A stretch of 64,000 nt of DNA from NCBI GenBank assembly GCA_009733575.1, contig ML769443.1:81957-145956 (forward strand). The letters are read 5' to 3'. Below the pieces are notes generated by a model that was not told the DNA's origin, searched no databases, and saw only the letters and a program-made list of their open reading frames with translations. Numbering within the stretch: the first letter of the stretch is position 1; each line of letters opens with the position of its first letter. Position numbers and translations under genes: made by a program. This stretch comes from Gymnopus androsaceus JB14 (Eukaryota > Basidiomycota > Agaricomycetes > Agaricales > Omphalotaceae). Positions 1 to 10,559 of this stretch are shown here, piece after piece.

Positions 1-741
1 GAACTGAGCATTTGCATCGCAGTTATGTGGATAATCAGCAAACACGTACTCGCCCATTCGATGCAGAGGATATCGAACGTAATCATCTAGAACTTTGCCT
101 ACCGTTCCTTCAACGTAGACTGTCTAGCAGCAATTTGTTGACCTCGACGACTCTGCTTCCGCGTCCAAAGATTTTAGTGTCAAGGATGAAGGCCAGCTGC
201 GATATTAGACAAACGTTATGTGCACTTAAAGTCCACATCTCTTTGAATTTGTGATCACCAGTACGTGCTTATATCTGTATTGTGTTTTCCCACTTGTTGA
301 CTGATATAGCTCGGAGGTGACAGGACCTATTCTTTCCGTCGTGCCTTTTCCAGAAAATCATTCGTCCAATGTTTTCCGGACTGTCGGGGATTGCCACGGC
401 AGTGGCGCTAAGGATGCCTTTTCCAGAAAATCGTTCGTCCAATGCTTCCGTTTGTACTTGGTTCACTGAGTTTCCTCACCAATGACTTTCGCGAGCATCA
501 AGCTGTTGTCCCACGCAAGGACGTTAGCGTATTTCATTTCTAGACGCCAGTATCCACCAAAGCAATTTGACATAGAACGTAGATGAATTAATAACGAAGT
601 GGCGAAACGCAACTTGTAAGGTATGACCTACACTACATATAGTGATCGTCAAAGCAGCGTAGAAACACACATTAGAAAACAACTAAGTAGGAAGAACTAA
701 TAGGATTTGTGGCCCCAAGCACGAATACACTCAGGCTGAAA

Positions 742-1562
742 CTAGGCGTCAAAGACAGAGCACAATATTTCAGGTTGCCAGTACGAGCCTCCACGATGAA
801 TGAGGCGAGTAATGTAGAGCCTTCGAATGTCCGTACGTTCCAATCTCCAGTGTTCCTGAGTAGGTTCACACTTGAGTTCGTGCTTCTGAAGGAAGCTCGT
901 CAGGACAGACAAAATACGAACGAAATAAAACGTACCTTGGTCTGATGGATGAAATTTTGAATTATCTGTGTGACCATGGTAAGGATGTCTGCCCGACTGA
1001 GGTCCTTTTCGGCGCCAAGTTGCATCCTTTGCCCATAATGAATATATCCAGGCCACTGAAAAGAACGCCATAGTGGGTATTTATATTCAACGACATCGAG
1101 GCGAAACCCATAATAAGCACTTACCTCGATGTGGATAGTGATCTCGCGATATACAAAGTTTTTAAACGGTCTGTCGTTCATGTACTCAAGTTCTGGCACC
1201 GCGAATCCCAAGCAATTAGATAACCGTACGCCGGGCTCTTTGTGTCCTTTTCTTCTAAAGACCAGAGGCGAGGCTATATCTGTTACACTCTTGACTAATT
1301 GGCGAGGCACCCTTTGAGGCACAACCATGTAGTTAGTAGCTTTGCTACTGGTGGGACGAAGGGGAGCGATGCCAGTAGACGAAGCCGAGTCCAAAGTCGA
1401 GTTCGGATGGAGTAAAGAAGGATTTTGACTGCATGGACGCGTCAAAAGATGTGGGTGGAGTGGGAGGGGTAGGCCACTATGAGGGTGCAAAGACGACGGA
1501 GGAATGTTATGTAGGGCACGAAGAGTGAGATTGTGGTTGTTTTTGTATGGTTGCGTCGACAT
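742..1562 (-). CDS. Hypothetical agaric protein, 3 exons, intact
   Basis: Spliced minus-strand gene. The exons are 1562-1125, 1055-936 and 855-742. The introns are 69 and 80 nt, both GT-AG and phase 0, and the joined frame encodes about 223 aa ending in TAG. The N-terminal ~75 residues are low-complexity, rich in Ser, Pro and His. The conserved-looking part follows: a KGHKEPGVRL segment, then WPGYIHYGQRM at the start of exon 2, then a stretch resembling LSRADILTMVTQIIQNFI. I recognise this layout (xPGIRLxDAL ... WPGY ... ItRaxLa) as a hypothetical-protein family expanded in mushroom genomes, but I know no function. No signal peptide or membrane segment is evident. The ATG at 1562 is the first Met of the open frame. 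Exon phases all agree, so I consider it a live gene or a very young copy. Confidence 0.72.
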
Positions 1563-1986
1563 TGTTCGAAGTTGCTCGTGAGGATAAGAGGATTATTAGC
1601 TCTGGTTGCGTCTGAAACAACTCGTTCATTAACAAGACATATAGATCAGATGTAGGGCCAACGAACCTAAACTTCAATGGCTAGTGGGAGACCTGATTGC
1701 ACCGTTTTGCGAGAAGTGAGCTTTATAATGTCTTCTGGGTGCATTGCGAGATTTTCATGTGTATGAGACAGGCTAAACAACATACATCTTGAAGAATGTT
1801 TCGAAAATACGGCGAAGGATATTCTTGCATGTTCTTCATGCTCGCAAGAAGTGATCAAGGTTCTTGGGAAGTTCAACGTTCGCGACAGGGGCAACAACAT
1901 GGCCGAATTCCTCGGATTCGAACTGTTCTCTATTTGATAATCTACATATGGTAATACACTACCATTCTACGTCTTCGGAACTACGT

Positions 1987-3582
1987 CTACCATTCGTGTT
2001 GATACTCGTAAGTCTCTCGCACCATAGTTTTCTGTTTCCTCCCAACCAAGAATTCTGTCGCAGGAGCGTTTGCGGTGTTGAAGGCTTGACTGCGAGGAAG
2101 GGATTTAGTCGCATCTTGCCCAGAAAATAAGGGTGGAGGCGGCGCCTGGCTAGTAAACGACTCGGAAGGCGGAGGACCCTGGTCAGAAAACGAGGATGGA
2201 GATCCAACTGTACCTCCCCGCATCCCCTTTAGATGCTTTATTTCCTCCTTAGCTTGCTGTAGCTCCTGTCGAAGCATGTAGCTTGGCAGAAAAACAAAGG
2301 GAGATGATAGTGTCCGAAGCTACAAATGCGCAATTGATTGAGGACCACCGATGGGAACTACGACAATGACGCACCTCATGTTGTTCTAGGATCGTATTTT
2401 CCTTCTCTTTACGGGGCTCTGTGATATTTTCCTAGCAAAAACATTGTCAGATGATGATAAGGTCTGGGCAGTCAGGATGACATTGACCTTCAGTTGGTCG
2501 TAAGTACTTCGCAGGCTCTCATAGTCTCTCTGAACAGGAAAGTAAGCAAAAAACTGTAGCTCCTACGTTGAAACAAACCTTATATTGATTGAGCTCATCT
2601 TCGACTCCCCAAATGCGGACTGATAAAGAGTGGTTTTCGTCCTGAGAGAGGACATAATCAGAGGTTGTAAGTGTCACATTCATGAGCGAACACGAACCTC
2701 GATAGAGACTTTCTCAAGTTGAAGATCCTGGCATGTTTTCTCCAAGGATTGAATTCGGATCTCAGTAGAGACTTTCTCAAGTTGAAGATTTTCGCATGTT
2801 TCCTCCAAGGATTGAATTTGGGTCTGATAGTTGTCCGAGATGAGCTCCTGTACCACCTTCATGGACGTGTCAGTACAGTATAACATGGGGAGGACCAATA
2901 AGTAGTGAACATACCTTCATTTCCTGGTACTGGGTTTGAGCGGTCTCTGTAGCTTGCAATTTCTCGTCAAGTATTCTTTGGAGCTCTTTAATTGTCGAGT
3001 TTCGAACACGGAGCTGGCCACCAGTTAGCATGAAGAAGTGATCACAATATCTATGTGCAGCCTACGTTCTCTTCGTAATAGCTCTTCGCTGTTGTGTAAA
3101 TATCGTGCTTGGACATACTTATAATCGGCAGTGACTCACCACAGCTTCGGCATGCCTGAGGTTTTCGATAATCTGAAGCTCCTTCATCTCAGCGGCCTGC
3201 ATCCTGAGAGTTTCACGTTCACGCTATGGATATTCAGTATAAGTATGGTGCAGACAACACAGGTAACAGGATGTACATGCCTGCAAGTCTTCGATCTTTG
3301 TCGCTTGAAGTGTACTATGTTCTTCCCAGCCTTTGTTCTACAAGTACTCATCAGCATAAATCTAAGACATGGAGGACGAATGGATACCTCTATTTGCTCG
3401 TATCTGTTGTCTTGAGCGGCCGGTTCATGCACTATCGCGGCATCGAGTTCGTCGGAAAATTGCTCAGATTTCACGGGTCGATTGCCGTATTGCAAGGGAG
3501 AGGTAGATTTCCGACCAGTCCGAATTGATGTCTCTTTAAATTTGCGACCGGCCCGAGCTGGAGTCGTTGTATTTGAAGGCAT
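1987..3582 (-). CDS. Coiled-coil protein, about 10 exons
   Basis: The minus-strand gene starts at ATG 3582 with MPSNTTTPARAGRKFKETSI. Exon 1 is 3582-3388 (65 codons), exon 2 is 3337-3281 (19 codons) and exon 3 is 3223-3140 (28 codons). The intron after exon 2 (3280-3224) uses GC-AG. Further short exons encode heptad-rich segments down to a last exon at about 2277-1987. That exon holds ELQQAKEEIKHLKG, then a Pro/Ser-rich linker, and ends with LVGRKQKTMV...QHEW before TAG. Around 2690-2820 two copies of a 19-residue unit (IQSLEETCENLQLEKVSTE and its sibling) are encoded by a 57-bp direct repeat. The pattern of many tiny coiled-coil exons matches the gene at 40.4-46.5 kb and the gene at 29.8-31.4 kb. 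Function is unknown. The middle exon borders (2900-3139) are approximate. Confidence 0.6.
2695..2820. repeat. 57-bp tandem duplication inside coiled-coil exon
   Basis: Two adjacent copies share blocks such as gagactttctcaagttgaag, followed by atgttt(t/c)ctccaaggattgaatt. On the minus strand they encode near-identical 19-residue coiled-coil units. The copies differ at only a few bases, so the duplication is recent. Confidence 0.75.
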
Positions 3583-3718
3583 TGCTGTAAAGACATTAGA
3601 CAATCGACGAATGAAAGAAATAAAACACATACTATGTACAGTCAGAGGGCAAGTTTGAGTGAGAGTTTATTGTACAGCAGCAGGGAGAAAACGGATGTTC
3701 TCCTGGTTGAACAATCTC

Positions 3719-3731
3719 AGCATATATATAT
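3719..3731 (-). promoter_or_regulatory. Candidate TATA box of the coiled-coil gene
   Basis: A TATATATATATG run on the minus strand lies about 140 nt upstream of the ATG at 3582. The same run is kept in the duplicate copy (about 10482-10494). Position and composition fit a core promoter, but this is inference only. Confidence 0.3.
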
Positions 3732-4217
3732 ACCACTCACACGAGAGGAACAAGGAATGAGAGCGATACACTGGCGGGAAAGACCTACACAAAGCTACAT
3801 CATCAGACGGCCCCACGAGGCTAGTCACGACGCACCCCAGGAGCGGGAGCAGTGGGTATATGAGAGCACGAGGCGGACCACGATGCTATCCGTTTTGATG
3901 ATTTTTTGCGATGTCCTCTACGACTGGAGCACTAGTAGCGTTGAAAAAAAGAAACCACGGAAGAAGCACGCGTCCGTACCATACGAGGGTAGAGATGGAC
4001 TACCTTCCTGCAAGCAAAGACTTGGCGCTTGATCGCTGTCACATGGGAGGCCTCGTGGCTCACCTCGCGTCTACTTCCTTCCTTCCCCCAAGCCCCCTAT
4101 TAGGCTTATGTATCTATATAGCTAAGATTATTCCGATTCAAGGTGGAGGCAATCCGGCTTTCCTCAGCTTGAGCTCAAACTTGATATCGTTATTTCCCAT
4201 CATCGATACTTTGGATA

Positions 4218-5012
4218 ATGCCTCTTGATCATGAAGCCCCTCCCCGGCTGCGCCAGTATGGCCGGCGTAATCGATCTCGGAAGTCTGGACCTTCATCCGT
4301 ACGTGATATATCTATCCTCTTCCTTTTCACTGGACTGACTGCCTGATTCAAGGTTAATCCGATAAATTTGCGGAGATCTGCTAGGCTGCAGCAGCAGCAC
4401 AATCGAAGCATTGTCTCGAGTGATTCAAATTCCACGGCGACTGGATTGTCGAAATTGCGAAGTACAGCAGCAAAAATTGCGAGTACCTTCACTCCTTAGC
4501 TTTCTCTTCCTCACTCTACCTTCAGCCTAATGGCAAGCATATCACTTCTCACGCTCAAGAAATCCAGGAATTGCAGCGTAAGATTGAGGTGAGCCTCTAC
4601 ATTTATACCGTTTCTCGGCAGCTCACTTCTACTACAGAAGACTCTTGATGAATTCGCTGCTTTCAAGGACGCTCAGAAAGAACGCTTTAGCTGCCCCATC
4701 TGTTTACATCTTGCGATCAATCCTCGCGTGTAAGTTCTTGTCGGTCACTGTATTGAGCTCGAGACAGATTCATAAGCTCGTGCTAGAACTTCGTGTGGTC
4801 ATATTTTCTGTGGACAATGTCTTATGCAGCAAAGAAAGCACTCACTACAAAATGGGGACTTGTTGCGGTGCGCGGTGTGCCGACACTACATGAGACTAAG
4901 TGCTCCATGCTTCCCATTGCGTGCGGAGATCAGTGCATTGGCGCTCACGGAAGGTCCCATCGACACCGACCGAGAGTCCTTCGTTTGGCTCTCTAGCCAC
5001 GAATCTTTGTAG
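4218..5012 (+). CDS. RING-finger (C3HC4) protein, spliced
   Basis: Probable RING-type E3 ubiquitin ligase or related zinc protein. Exon 1 is 4218-4298 (27 codons, basic). An intron at 4299-4352 follows, then an Arg/Gln-rich exon from 4353. The exon ending ...EIQELQRKIE is followed by an intron at 4589-4637. Exon 4638-4729 carries KTLDEFAAFKDAQKERFSCP and the first zinc pair CPIC. A 57-nt intron (4730-4786, GTAAGT...CTAG, phase 2) separates it from exon 4787-5012, which continues TSCGHIFCGQCL and then LLRCAVCRHYM. Together these supply C-x2-C, C-x-H-x2-C-x2-C and a final C-x2-C, a complete C3HC4 ligand set. The stop is TAG at 5010-5012. The splice between about 4460 and 4520 is uncertain: a reading through a very short intron fits, but longer alternatives break the frame. 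Unspliced reading frames hide the RING domain. Confidence 0.8.
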
Positions 5013-5075
5013 AGCTTACCCATATTGTCTTCATACCCCCCTAACCCTTATTTTTGTTTGCTGCAAAGAATCTTC

Positions 5076-5140
5076 TGCATGGACGTTATGTTCAAAATAA
5101 ACTCGACGGTGGAGTTTATTTTGAACGTAACGTCCATGCA
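5076..5140. repeat. Near-perfect 29-bp inverted repeat (hairpin)
   Basis: The arms 5076-5104 and 5112-5140 are complementary with one mismatch (a G-T wobble), separated by a 7-nt loop (gacggtg). It lies 64 bp downstream of the RING gene stop, so it could fold in that gene's 3' UTR. The stem is too long for chance and the loop is very short, so it may be a snap-back insertion. No clear target-site duplication adjoins it. Confidence 0.85.
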
Positions 5141-5784
5141 AGAATTTTAGCGTTGGTTGATGGGCGGAAAATTAACTAAGTTCAAGAAAGCTGTACTGTA
5201 AAATATATTATCAAGGCTACCGGCAGGCCGTGCCAAAACGCAAAATCCCATTAAATGAGTTCAGAAGACCATGTTACTACCTCCATCAACAATTACTTTT
5301 GTTTGAGGTTGAAATTGGCTCCTAGAACTCATCCTAAATTATTAGTGTCTTTAATCAGTCTGATCCAAGTCATTATGTATCATCCTGTACTACCAATGAA
5401 TCACAATGAGCCTAAAGCCTATCTGAATTTGTTCCTGGTTATAACAAATCATGACGCCTTATGCGCGCAGAAAGAAAGAAAGAAAGAAAGACATCGCGGC
5501 AAAGACCTTGTACCGCGATGGAGAACGCTGCAGCCCACAACGGCTGGATGTAGTGACTATATTTGGCCTTGTAAGCCACCTGAATAGAGAGTTAACGTGA
5601 AAAAATCCGGAAGGAGAGAAGCACTTACCATCTTAGGAGCAGGCATCTCGAAAAAAGCTGCCCAGTCGGCCAGCGAGATGTCCGCATCATTACGCAGAAA
5701 CCATTGGAGGGCGCAGGCAAAGAGACCTTGCAGATAGACGACGCGTAAGAACCGATATGAGTTGGCGCAATCGCCTTCGAGCGA
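5141..5784. other. Intergenic stretch without a supported gene
   Basis: I see no gene with consistent splice frames here. A short (gaaa)n microsatellite lies at 5470-5491. A 110-codon plus-strand frame at 5255-5587 spans it but shows no recognisable composition or motif. Confidence 0.5.
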
Positions 5785-6784
5785 GATAAAGCGAGTTAGC
5801 AAAGCAGAAGGCAGTTTCTGAACAGAATACTGAGCTTCGAGAAGGGGGAACAACGGGAGTCCTAGAAGGGCCCACCGCGCTAGACTTTGAGCGCGATGAG
5901 GGCGCAGCAGCAGACTTAGACGATCTTGGAACGATGGGAGTCTTGGAAGGACCACCGCGCCAGACATTGAACGCGATGAACGCGCAGCAGTGGCCTAGGA
6001 CATTCGGGAACGAGCCAACTTATGGCCCATTGATGATGTTAAGATTGTCGAGCTTAGGAGGGATTCTTGGAAAAACTCAAACGTGCCAAAACCCGCCTTC
6101 AAGATGGCGTCGTCATACCACAGAAGAAAACATCAGAGGAAGTACGCGTCAGCTAACCAGCGCACGGTATATGACCAAGGATGGAAATTGGAAAAGATCC
6201 ATCGCATAACAAAGATGCGTCTCGATGGGGACATGAACCCCGTATAGGCGGACCCTGCATACAGAAGCGTTCTGAGTCTCGAGCGGATGTTGCCGCTAGA
6301 AGTTATCAGTATTCTCTTACCAACAAGGGACTCAGGACCGTTTGGCATCCCCTCTGGCAGTGTCGTTGATTTTACTGGAAAAGGAAAAAGAAACAGGAAG
6401 AAGCAGCACAAGGCCGCTGCGAATGGTCCAGATCGCCATACGGGACCGTGACGGACATCGGATATACAGATGTCAGACGGGCGGCTTCCAGGTACTGAGC
6501 AGTGAGCATGTCCCTCCGACTCCCAGCATCAGAATTCGGAAGAACGGGACAGCAATGCAGGTTCTGAGAGAGAAATGACGCAGGACTTCAGGAAAAGATC
6601 GAAGAAATTAATCATCGAGTGGGATTCGAAGAGCAGAAGCGCTCACTATGATTGCCACACAGAGGCATGCTTGCAGCATGTGATAACGACAGCATTCGGT
6701 GTGGACGCCACACCAAATGCTGTCGTTATCACAGTTCCCTATTACGGATGTCGCGTCGCACCCTTGGTCGCGCCAAAAATTTAG
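5785..6784 (+). pseudogene. Decayed unknown gene with four in-frame stops
   Basis: One plus-strand frame carries protein-like sequence over about 800 bp. It is broken by TAG 5996-5998, TAG 6245-6247, TGA 6449-6451 and TGA 6503-6505. Segments between the stops read coherently, for example ANLWPIDDVKIVELRRDSW, MASSYHRRKHQRKYAS, VLSLERMLPLEVISILLP and VVDFTGKGKRNRKKQHK. Upstream, from about 5785, the frame is SELAKQKAVSEQNTELREGG. It contains a ~54-bp direct repeat (about 5857-5911 and 5938-5991), and the second copy lacks one C, which shifts frame near 5951. All four stops can arise from CAG or CGA by single C-to-T changes. The 3' end contains the 6679-6733 hairpin. The family is not recognised. 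Confidence 0.55.
6679..6733. repeat. 26-bp inverted repeat with 3-nt loop
   Basis: The arms 6679-6704 and 6708-6733 are complementary with a single mismatch, with loop acg. It lies in the same open frame as the decayed gene around it and resembles the hairpin at 5076-5140 in size (26-29 bp arms, minimal loop), though not in sequence. Confidence 0.85.
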
Positions 6785-7030
6785 GGCTGAGTTCAAATTT
6801 TATGCATCATTCTGCTCATCTATCTCAGAACATTCCATGGTGTATCGGATGCAGTTACCGCACACACGATACAGATACACGATGCAGAATTTATCTGCTT
6901 ATAACGGGGGGTATATTCTTTCCGTTTCATCCGCGAGCTACTTACTCAGCGAAAGGTTAGTTTCATTTATCACTCGAACAAATCTTACAAGGTTTTGCAA
7001 CAGTTCACTAGATTATAACCGATTTTTTCC

Positions 7031-8125
7031 ATGTCTGCTCCTACGTCTGCCAATGCGTCATCTGCACTTGCTGTGCCGAGGATTCAGCCACTCCCCTTTT
7101 CGCCGGGCACGACATCTTCCGCCCGCAGTGGTTCCAGCTCCCATCCCAAATCACAGAAACCTCTTCATTCCAATAAACAGCGGCATCTGTCTAAACGGCA
7201 ACGATTATATGACATTGATAGAAAGCCATCTGTGAATACCAACTCACACATCCGGACAAAGATCACTACGACATCGCCCAGATCTTTTCCGTCGATAGGA
7301 GCACCGTCTCAAAGGTCTTGAAGGACAAGGTACAGTGGTTGAATGTCAGGTCGGATATGCAAGGCCATGGATGTTTTCGACAAAATCGAATGCTTTCGAA
7401 AAAACGACCATTGAAATTTCCCAACATTGATTCTAGGATGGTAGATTGGCTACAAGAAGTTATGGGTGAATTTTACTCTGGCCTTCCGAAGGCCAGCATA
7501 CCCAATTTCTCCACTCCGATTCCGAATGACTCCGCACCTTTCTTGGCTCGCGGTCCTCTCTCCGATGCGAAGATACGAGCCAAGGCAACTGAAATCGCAC
7601 GCGATCTCCGTATAAGTGAGGAGAAATTCAAAGCTTCTGACACCTGGGTCGCCGGATTCAAGAATCGACAAGGTATCAGGCAAGGGATCTGGAGTGGATA
7701 CTTGCCAAAATAATTCAACCCGCAATGAAGTAGGTTTCCCGTTGACAGGTACCATGCAAGTGCTAATCTCTTTTACACATCAGGTGTCACTTACGAGTGC
7801 CGCCGTTCCGGTCAAACACCTCACTCATCAAACATCGTCCATGCAGAACTCTAGTTTGCAGCCTTTCCCCTTCCCTGACCCTGGTGCGCAAAATATATCT
7901 AGCACGCACCAATTCAAACCACCGCTTTCTGCTGCAAAGATACCAACGCACGCCGAATGTGTTGATTATCTTGCCCGGATATCACATTGTGTGGACGAGG
8001 GCCCTGGACAAGGTATACTTTCTGGGCGGAAGAGAGAATGGTTAAGGAAACTCCAGGTACAGTTTGTCGCAGCTGGCAGTTCTGAGGCTCCTATCGTTCT
8101 CGATCCTGATGAAGAAGCATTGTGA
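7031..8125 (+). pseudogene. CENP-B-type HTH protein with two frame changes
   Basis: The protein resembles the CENP-B/ARS-binding-protein family (DNA-binding proteins derived from Tc5/pogo transposases). The start at 7031 gives a Ser/Pro-rich leader ending in KRQRLYDIDRK. The first HTH then reads IAQIFSVDRSTVSKVLKDK, but one base out of frame, as if a G were lost near 7225. The second HTH (CENPB type) reads LRISEEKFKASDTWVAGFKN and GIRQGIW in that same shifted frame. Near 7700 the frame returns to the original one and a clean phase-0 intron follows (about 7729-7781, donor gtaggt, branch-like gctaat, acceptor acatcag). The C-terminal region has CVDYLARISHCVDE and RKREWLRKLQ, typical of the conserved tail in agaric homologues, and stops at 8125. 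The two changes compensate each other, so sequencing indels remain possible. Confidence 0.65.
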
Positions 8126-8779
8126 AAGGTAAGGATATTATTTCCACTTCTTCGTACAAATTCGGTACAAATACTGATGATTTTTAATCAGTTGTAGAGG
8201 CTGCTCGGGAGGTCTGCCGTTTTTAGAAGCATATTTGGTAGGAGAATACGAATGCCGACGCTGGTCAATAACTCATGGTTTGAAGGTTTTAGTTGGAGTA
8301 GTGCCTGATTCCCCGAGAATAAATTCGGATTCCCCATATTGAGATCTTCCATAGAAGTTGAATAAACCTTTTCGTGGCCCGGGGTCGGAACTGTTAGCTC
8401 ATTAGCAGAATACGCACATAAATGATCGGTTTACCCCTCTTACTTACTCGCCAGGTAGAACAACCATCCGGAAACTAAGTATGGTGATAATGTTGAGCGC
8501 AAATTCTGACTGTACACTGAGAGAAAGGAAACGTATAGTATTGCAAGAGCGAGGACGGTTACGAGCTTGCCACAGGACAGGGATGTCGGATTTTTAAAAT
8601 CGCAGAGGAATAGAACTTGAAGATGAAAGCACGAGAACTAATAGGAATTGTTAATGTGTAACGAGTCTGCCTAGGGGAAACATCAAGATACGGAGTCTTC
8701 CAAATTTCAAGGGATCCTATTACTAGCTGAAATGCGAATATGTAATGCATGCCATATAATTGACCTCTAAACTGGGGAT
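8126..8779. other. Region between convergent genes
   Basis: This is the intergenic stretch between the CENP-B-type gene (plus) and the cyclin (minus), which converge. A GT...AG-like pair near 8131-8193 could be a 3' UTR intron. I see no other supported feature. Confidence 0.4.
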
Positions 8780-9498
8780 TTAAGACAGACGAACGCTGGA
8801 CACATGACCTGTAATACCGAGAACGGTTGAAATACCAGCATGATGGGTCAAGATATCCTCCGCTGATATTTCCAATCTCCAATCTAAATATCCCGCTCGA
8901 TAAGTCCAACAAGGTCGGTTCCCAAAATGCCCGTGCACATTGCCCAGTGTTTGTTATGCAAAGTAAAATCGTTGAGATACTGTTACGCAACGTCAAAACA
9001 GTTCCAGACAATTGTTGAATAGACACACCTTCGATGCGATGATCAATGCGCCGAGGAAAGCTCGATTTAAAGCATGCTCCAGAGCCTCCCCCCCAAGAAC
9101 GCAAAAATGAAGATGAGGTTTTGCTCTATTAATGTATACAAGTGAGGCTAGGACAATGGGAGTCGTAGCTCGAGTAAGAACATTTACAACAAAAGTCGCG
9201 AATTTAACCATTTCCGGTCGACGCGAGGAAGATCTGCCTCGTCTTCCTATAACGGCGGTCGATACACAGTCTACAACATATCCTGAAGAAAAGGGTGAGC
9301 AAATTTGGTGACTTATCAAGAATAGCGCTTACTGATAAGCTGGATGGACATTTTAGCGTCCACAAGCTGAAGGAGTAACGGCGAATGCAGCGAAGAATGG
9401 ACGAGGCTCGCAGGGTGGATATATGATGATGATGAAGAGCTAGACGGTAGCATGACAGAGTGGCCAAATTCGAGCTGAGAGATTGACAATTTATACAT
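8780..9498 (-). pseudogene. PCL/Pho80-like cyclin, one frameshift
   Basis: Cyclin N-terminal-domain protein of the fungal PCL type, which would activate a Pho85-like CDK. Exon 1 is 9498-9333 (Ser-rich, then LLLQLVDAKMSIQLI). A 50-nt intron (9332-9283, phase 1) is followed by exon 2 (9282-9029) with RYVVDCVSTAV, KFATFVVNVLTRA, VLASLVYINRAKPHL and RAFLGALIIASK. A second intron (9028-8980, 49 nt, phase 0) precedes exon 3 with YLNDFTLHNKHWAMCTGI and LVGLIERD. There the frame breaks. One base further on it resumes as LDWRLEISAEDILTHHAG and stops at 8780. The exon 3 length (200 nt) agrees with a single-base deletion near 8888. The domain order and intron phases are otherwise those of an intact cyclin. 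It is most likely a decaying paralogue; a sequencing error is the alternative. Confidence 0.75.
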
Positions 9499-9903
9499 TG
9501 CTGCGAAATTCGAGTGAAGTGGGAGGACCTATGATTAGCTTAGCGCTTACTATCCCGTTATGGTACTTTGATGTACTCGTGGCCCGCCTCATGCCATAAT
9601 TGATGAACTTGCACTTATAGCTATTTCACAAAAAGTGGCACGATTTGTGCAATTTATCCGTGACCTGTTACTACTCGTGTGCTTCATTATGGCTATCATT
9701 CGTGTCGCCACACAATTCGCGCAAATTTATGGTCTCACATTCCTTTGCGACGGAAATTCCCAGCCTCGTCGCGATGACACAAGTCGTTACTGATTGGTCT
9801 GGTTTCTGTCATTGTTAGAAGAAGTACTATATAAGTATTGCGATTTCATGGCCGATAAAAGGTGGCCTTAATATGTGCGTATTTTTTAAAAGCTTGATCC
9901 CCA
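9499..9903. other. Upstream region of the cyclin, no gene seen
   Basis: No reading frame here has coding character. This includes the 5' flank of the minus-strand cyclin. A tataagta motif lies near 9830-9838 but is closer to the duplicated segment that begins at 9904. Confidence 0.4.
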
Positions 9904-10549
9904 TGAACTGAGTATTTGCATCGCAGTTATGTGGATAATCAGCATACACATACTCGTCCATTCGATGCAGAGGATATCGAACGTAATCATCTAGAACTTT
10001 GCACAGGTAACAGGATGTACATGCCTGCAAGTCTTCGATCTTTGTCGCTTGAAGTGTACTATGTTCTTCCCAGCCTTTGTTCTACAAGTAAGTACTCACC
10101 AGCATAAATCTAAGACACAGAGGACGAATGGATACCTCTATTTGCTCGTATCTGTTGTCTTGAGCGGCCGGTTCATGCACTATCGCGGCATCGAGTCCGT
10201 CGGAAAATGCTCAGATTTTACGGGTCGATTCCAACGGCCGTATTGCAAGGGAGAGGTAGATTTACGACCAGTCCGAATTGATGTCTCTTGAAATTTGCGA
10301 CCGGCCCGAGCTAGAGTCGCTGTATTTGAAGGCATTGCTGTAAAGACTTTAGACAATCGACAAATGAAAGAAATAAAACACATACTATGTACAGTCAGAA
10401 AGCAGAGGGCAAGTTTGAGTGAGAGTTTATTGTACAGCAACAGGGAGAAAACGGATGTTCTCCTGGTTGAACAATCTCAGCATATATATATACCACTCTC
10501 ACGAGAGGAACAAGGAATGAGAGCGATACATTGGCGGGAAAGACCTACA
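9904..10549 (-). pseudogene. Internally deleted duplicate of window positions 1-98 plus 3263-3790
   Basis: Bases 9904-10002 match 1-98 closely. Sequence from 10003 on matches 3263-3790, so about 3.16 kb present in the other copy is missing. The match stops at 10549, where tandem-repeat sequence begins. On the minus strand the copy retains the promoter region and exon 1 of the coiled-coil gene (MPSNTATLARAGRKF...), but an inserted ~6-7 bp and a lost base give an early stop after SEHFPTDSMPR. Exon 2 is present and is followed directly by the deletion junction. It is not expected to make the full protein. Confidence 0.85.
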
Positions 10550-10559
10550 CCGGGTGCAA

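Noticed and set aside
5036..5055. CCCCCCTAACCCTTA as a telomere-like sequence
   Set aside because: Only one and a half copies of the motif; expected by chance in a window of this size.
5557..5967. 136-codon minus-strand open frame
   Set aside because: It overlaps the plus-strand decayed gene and its internal repeat, shows no recognisable motif, and its composition follows from the opposite strand. Treated as antisense shadow.
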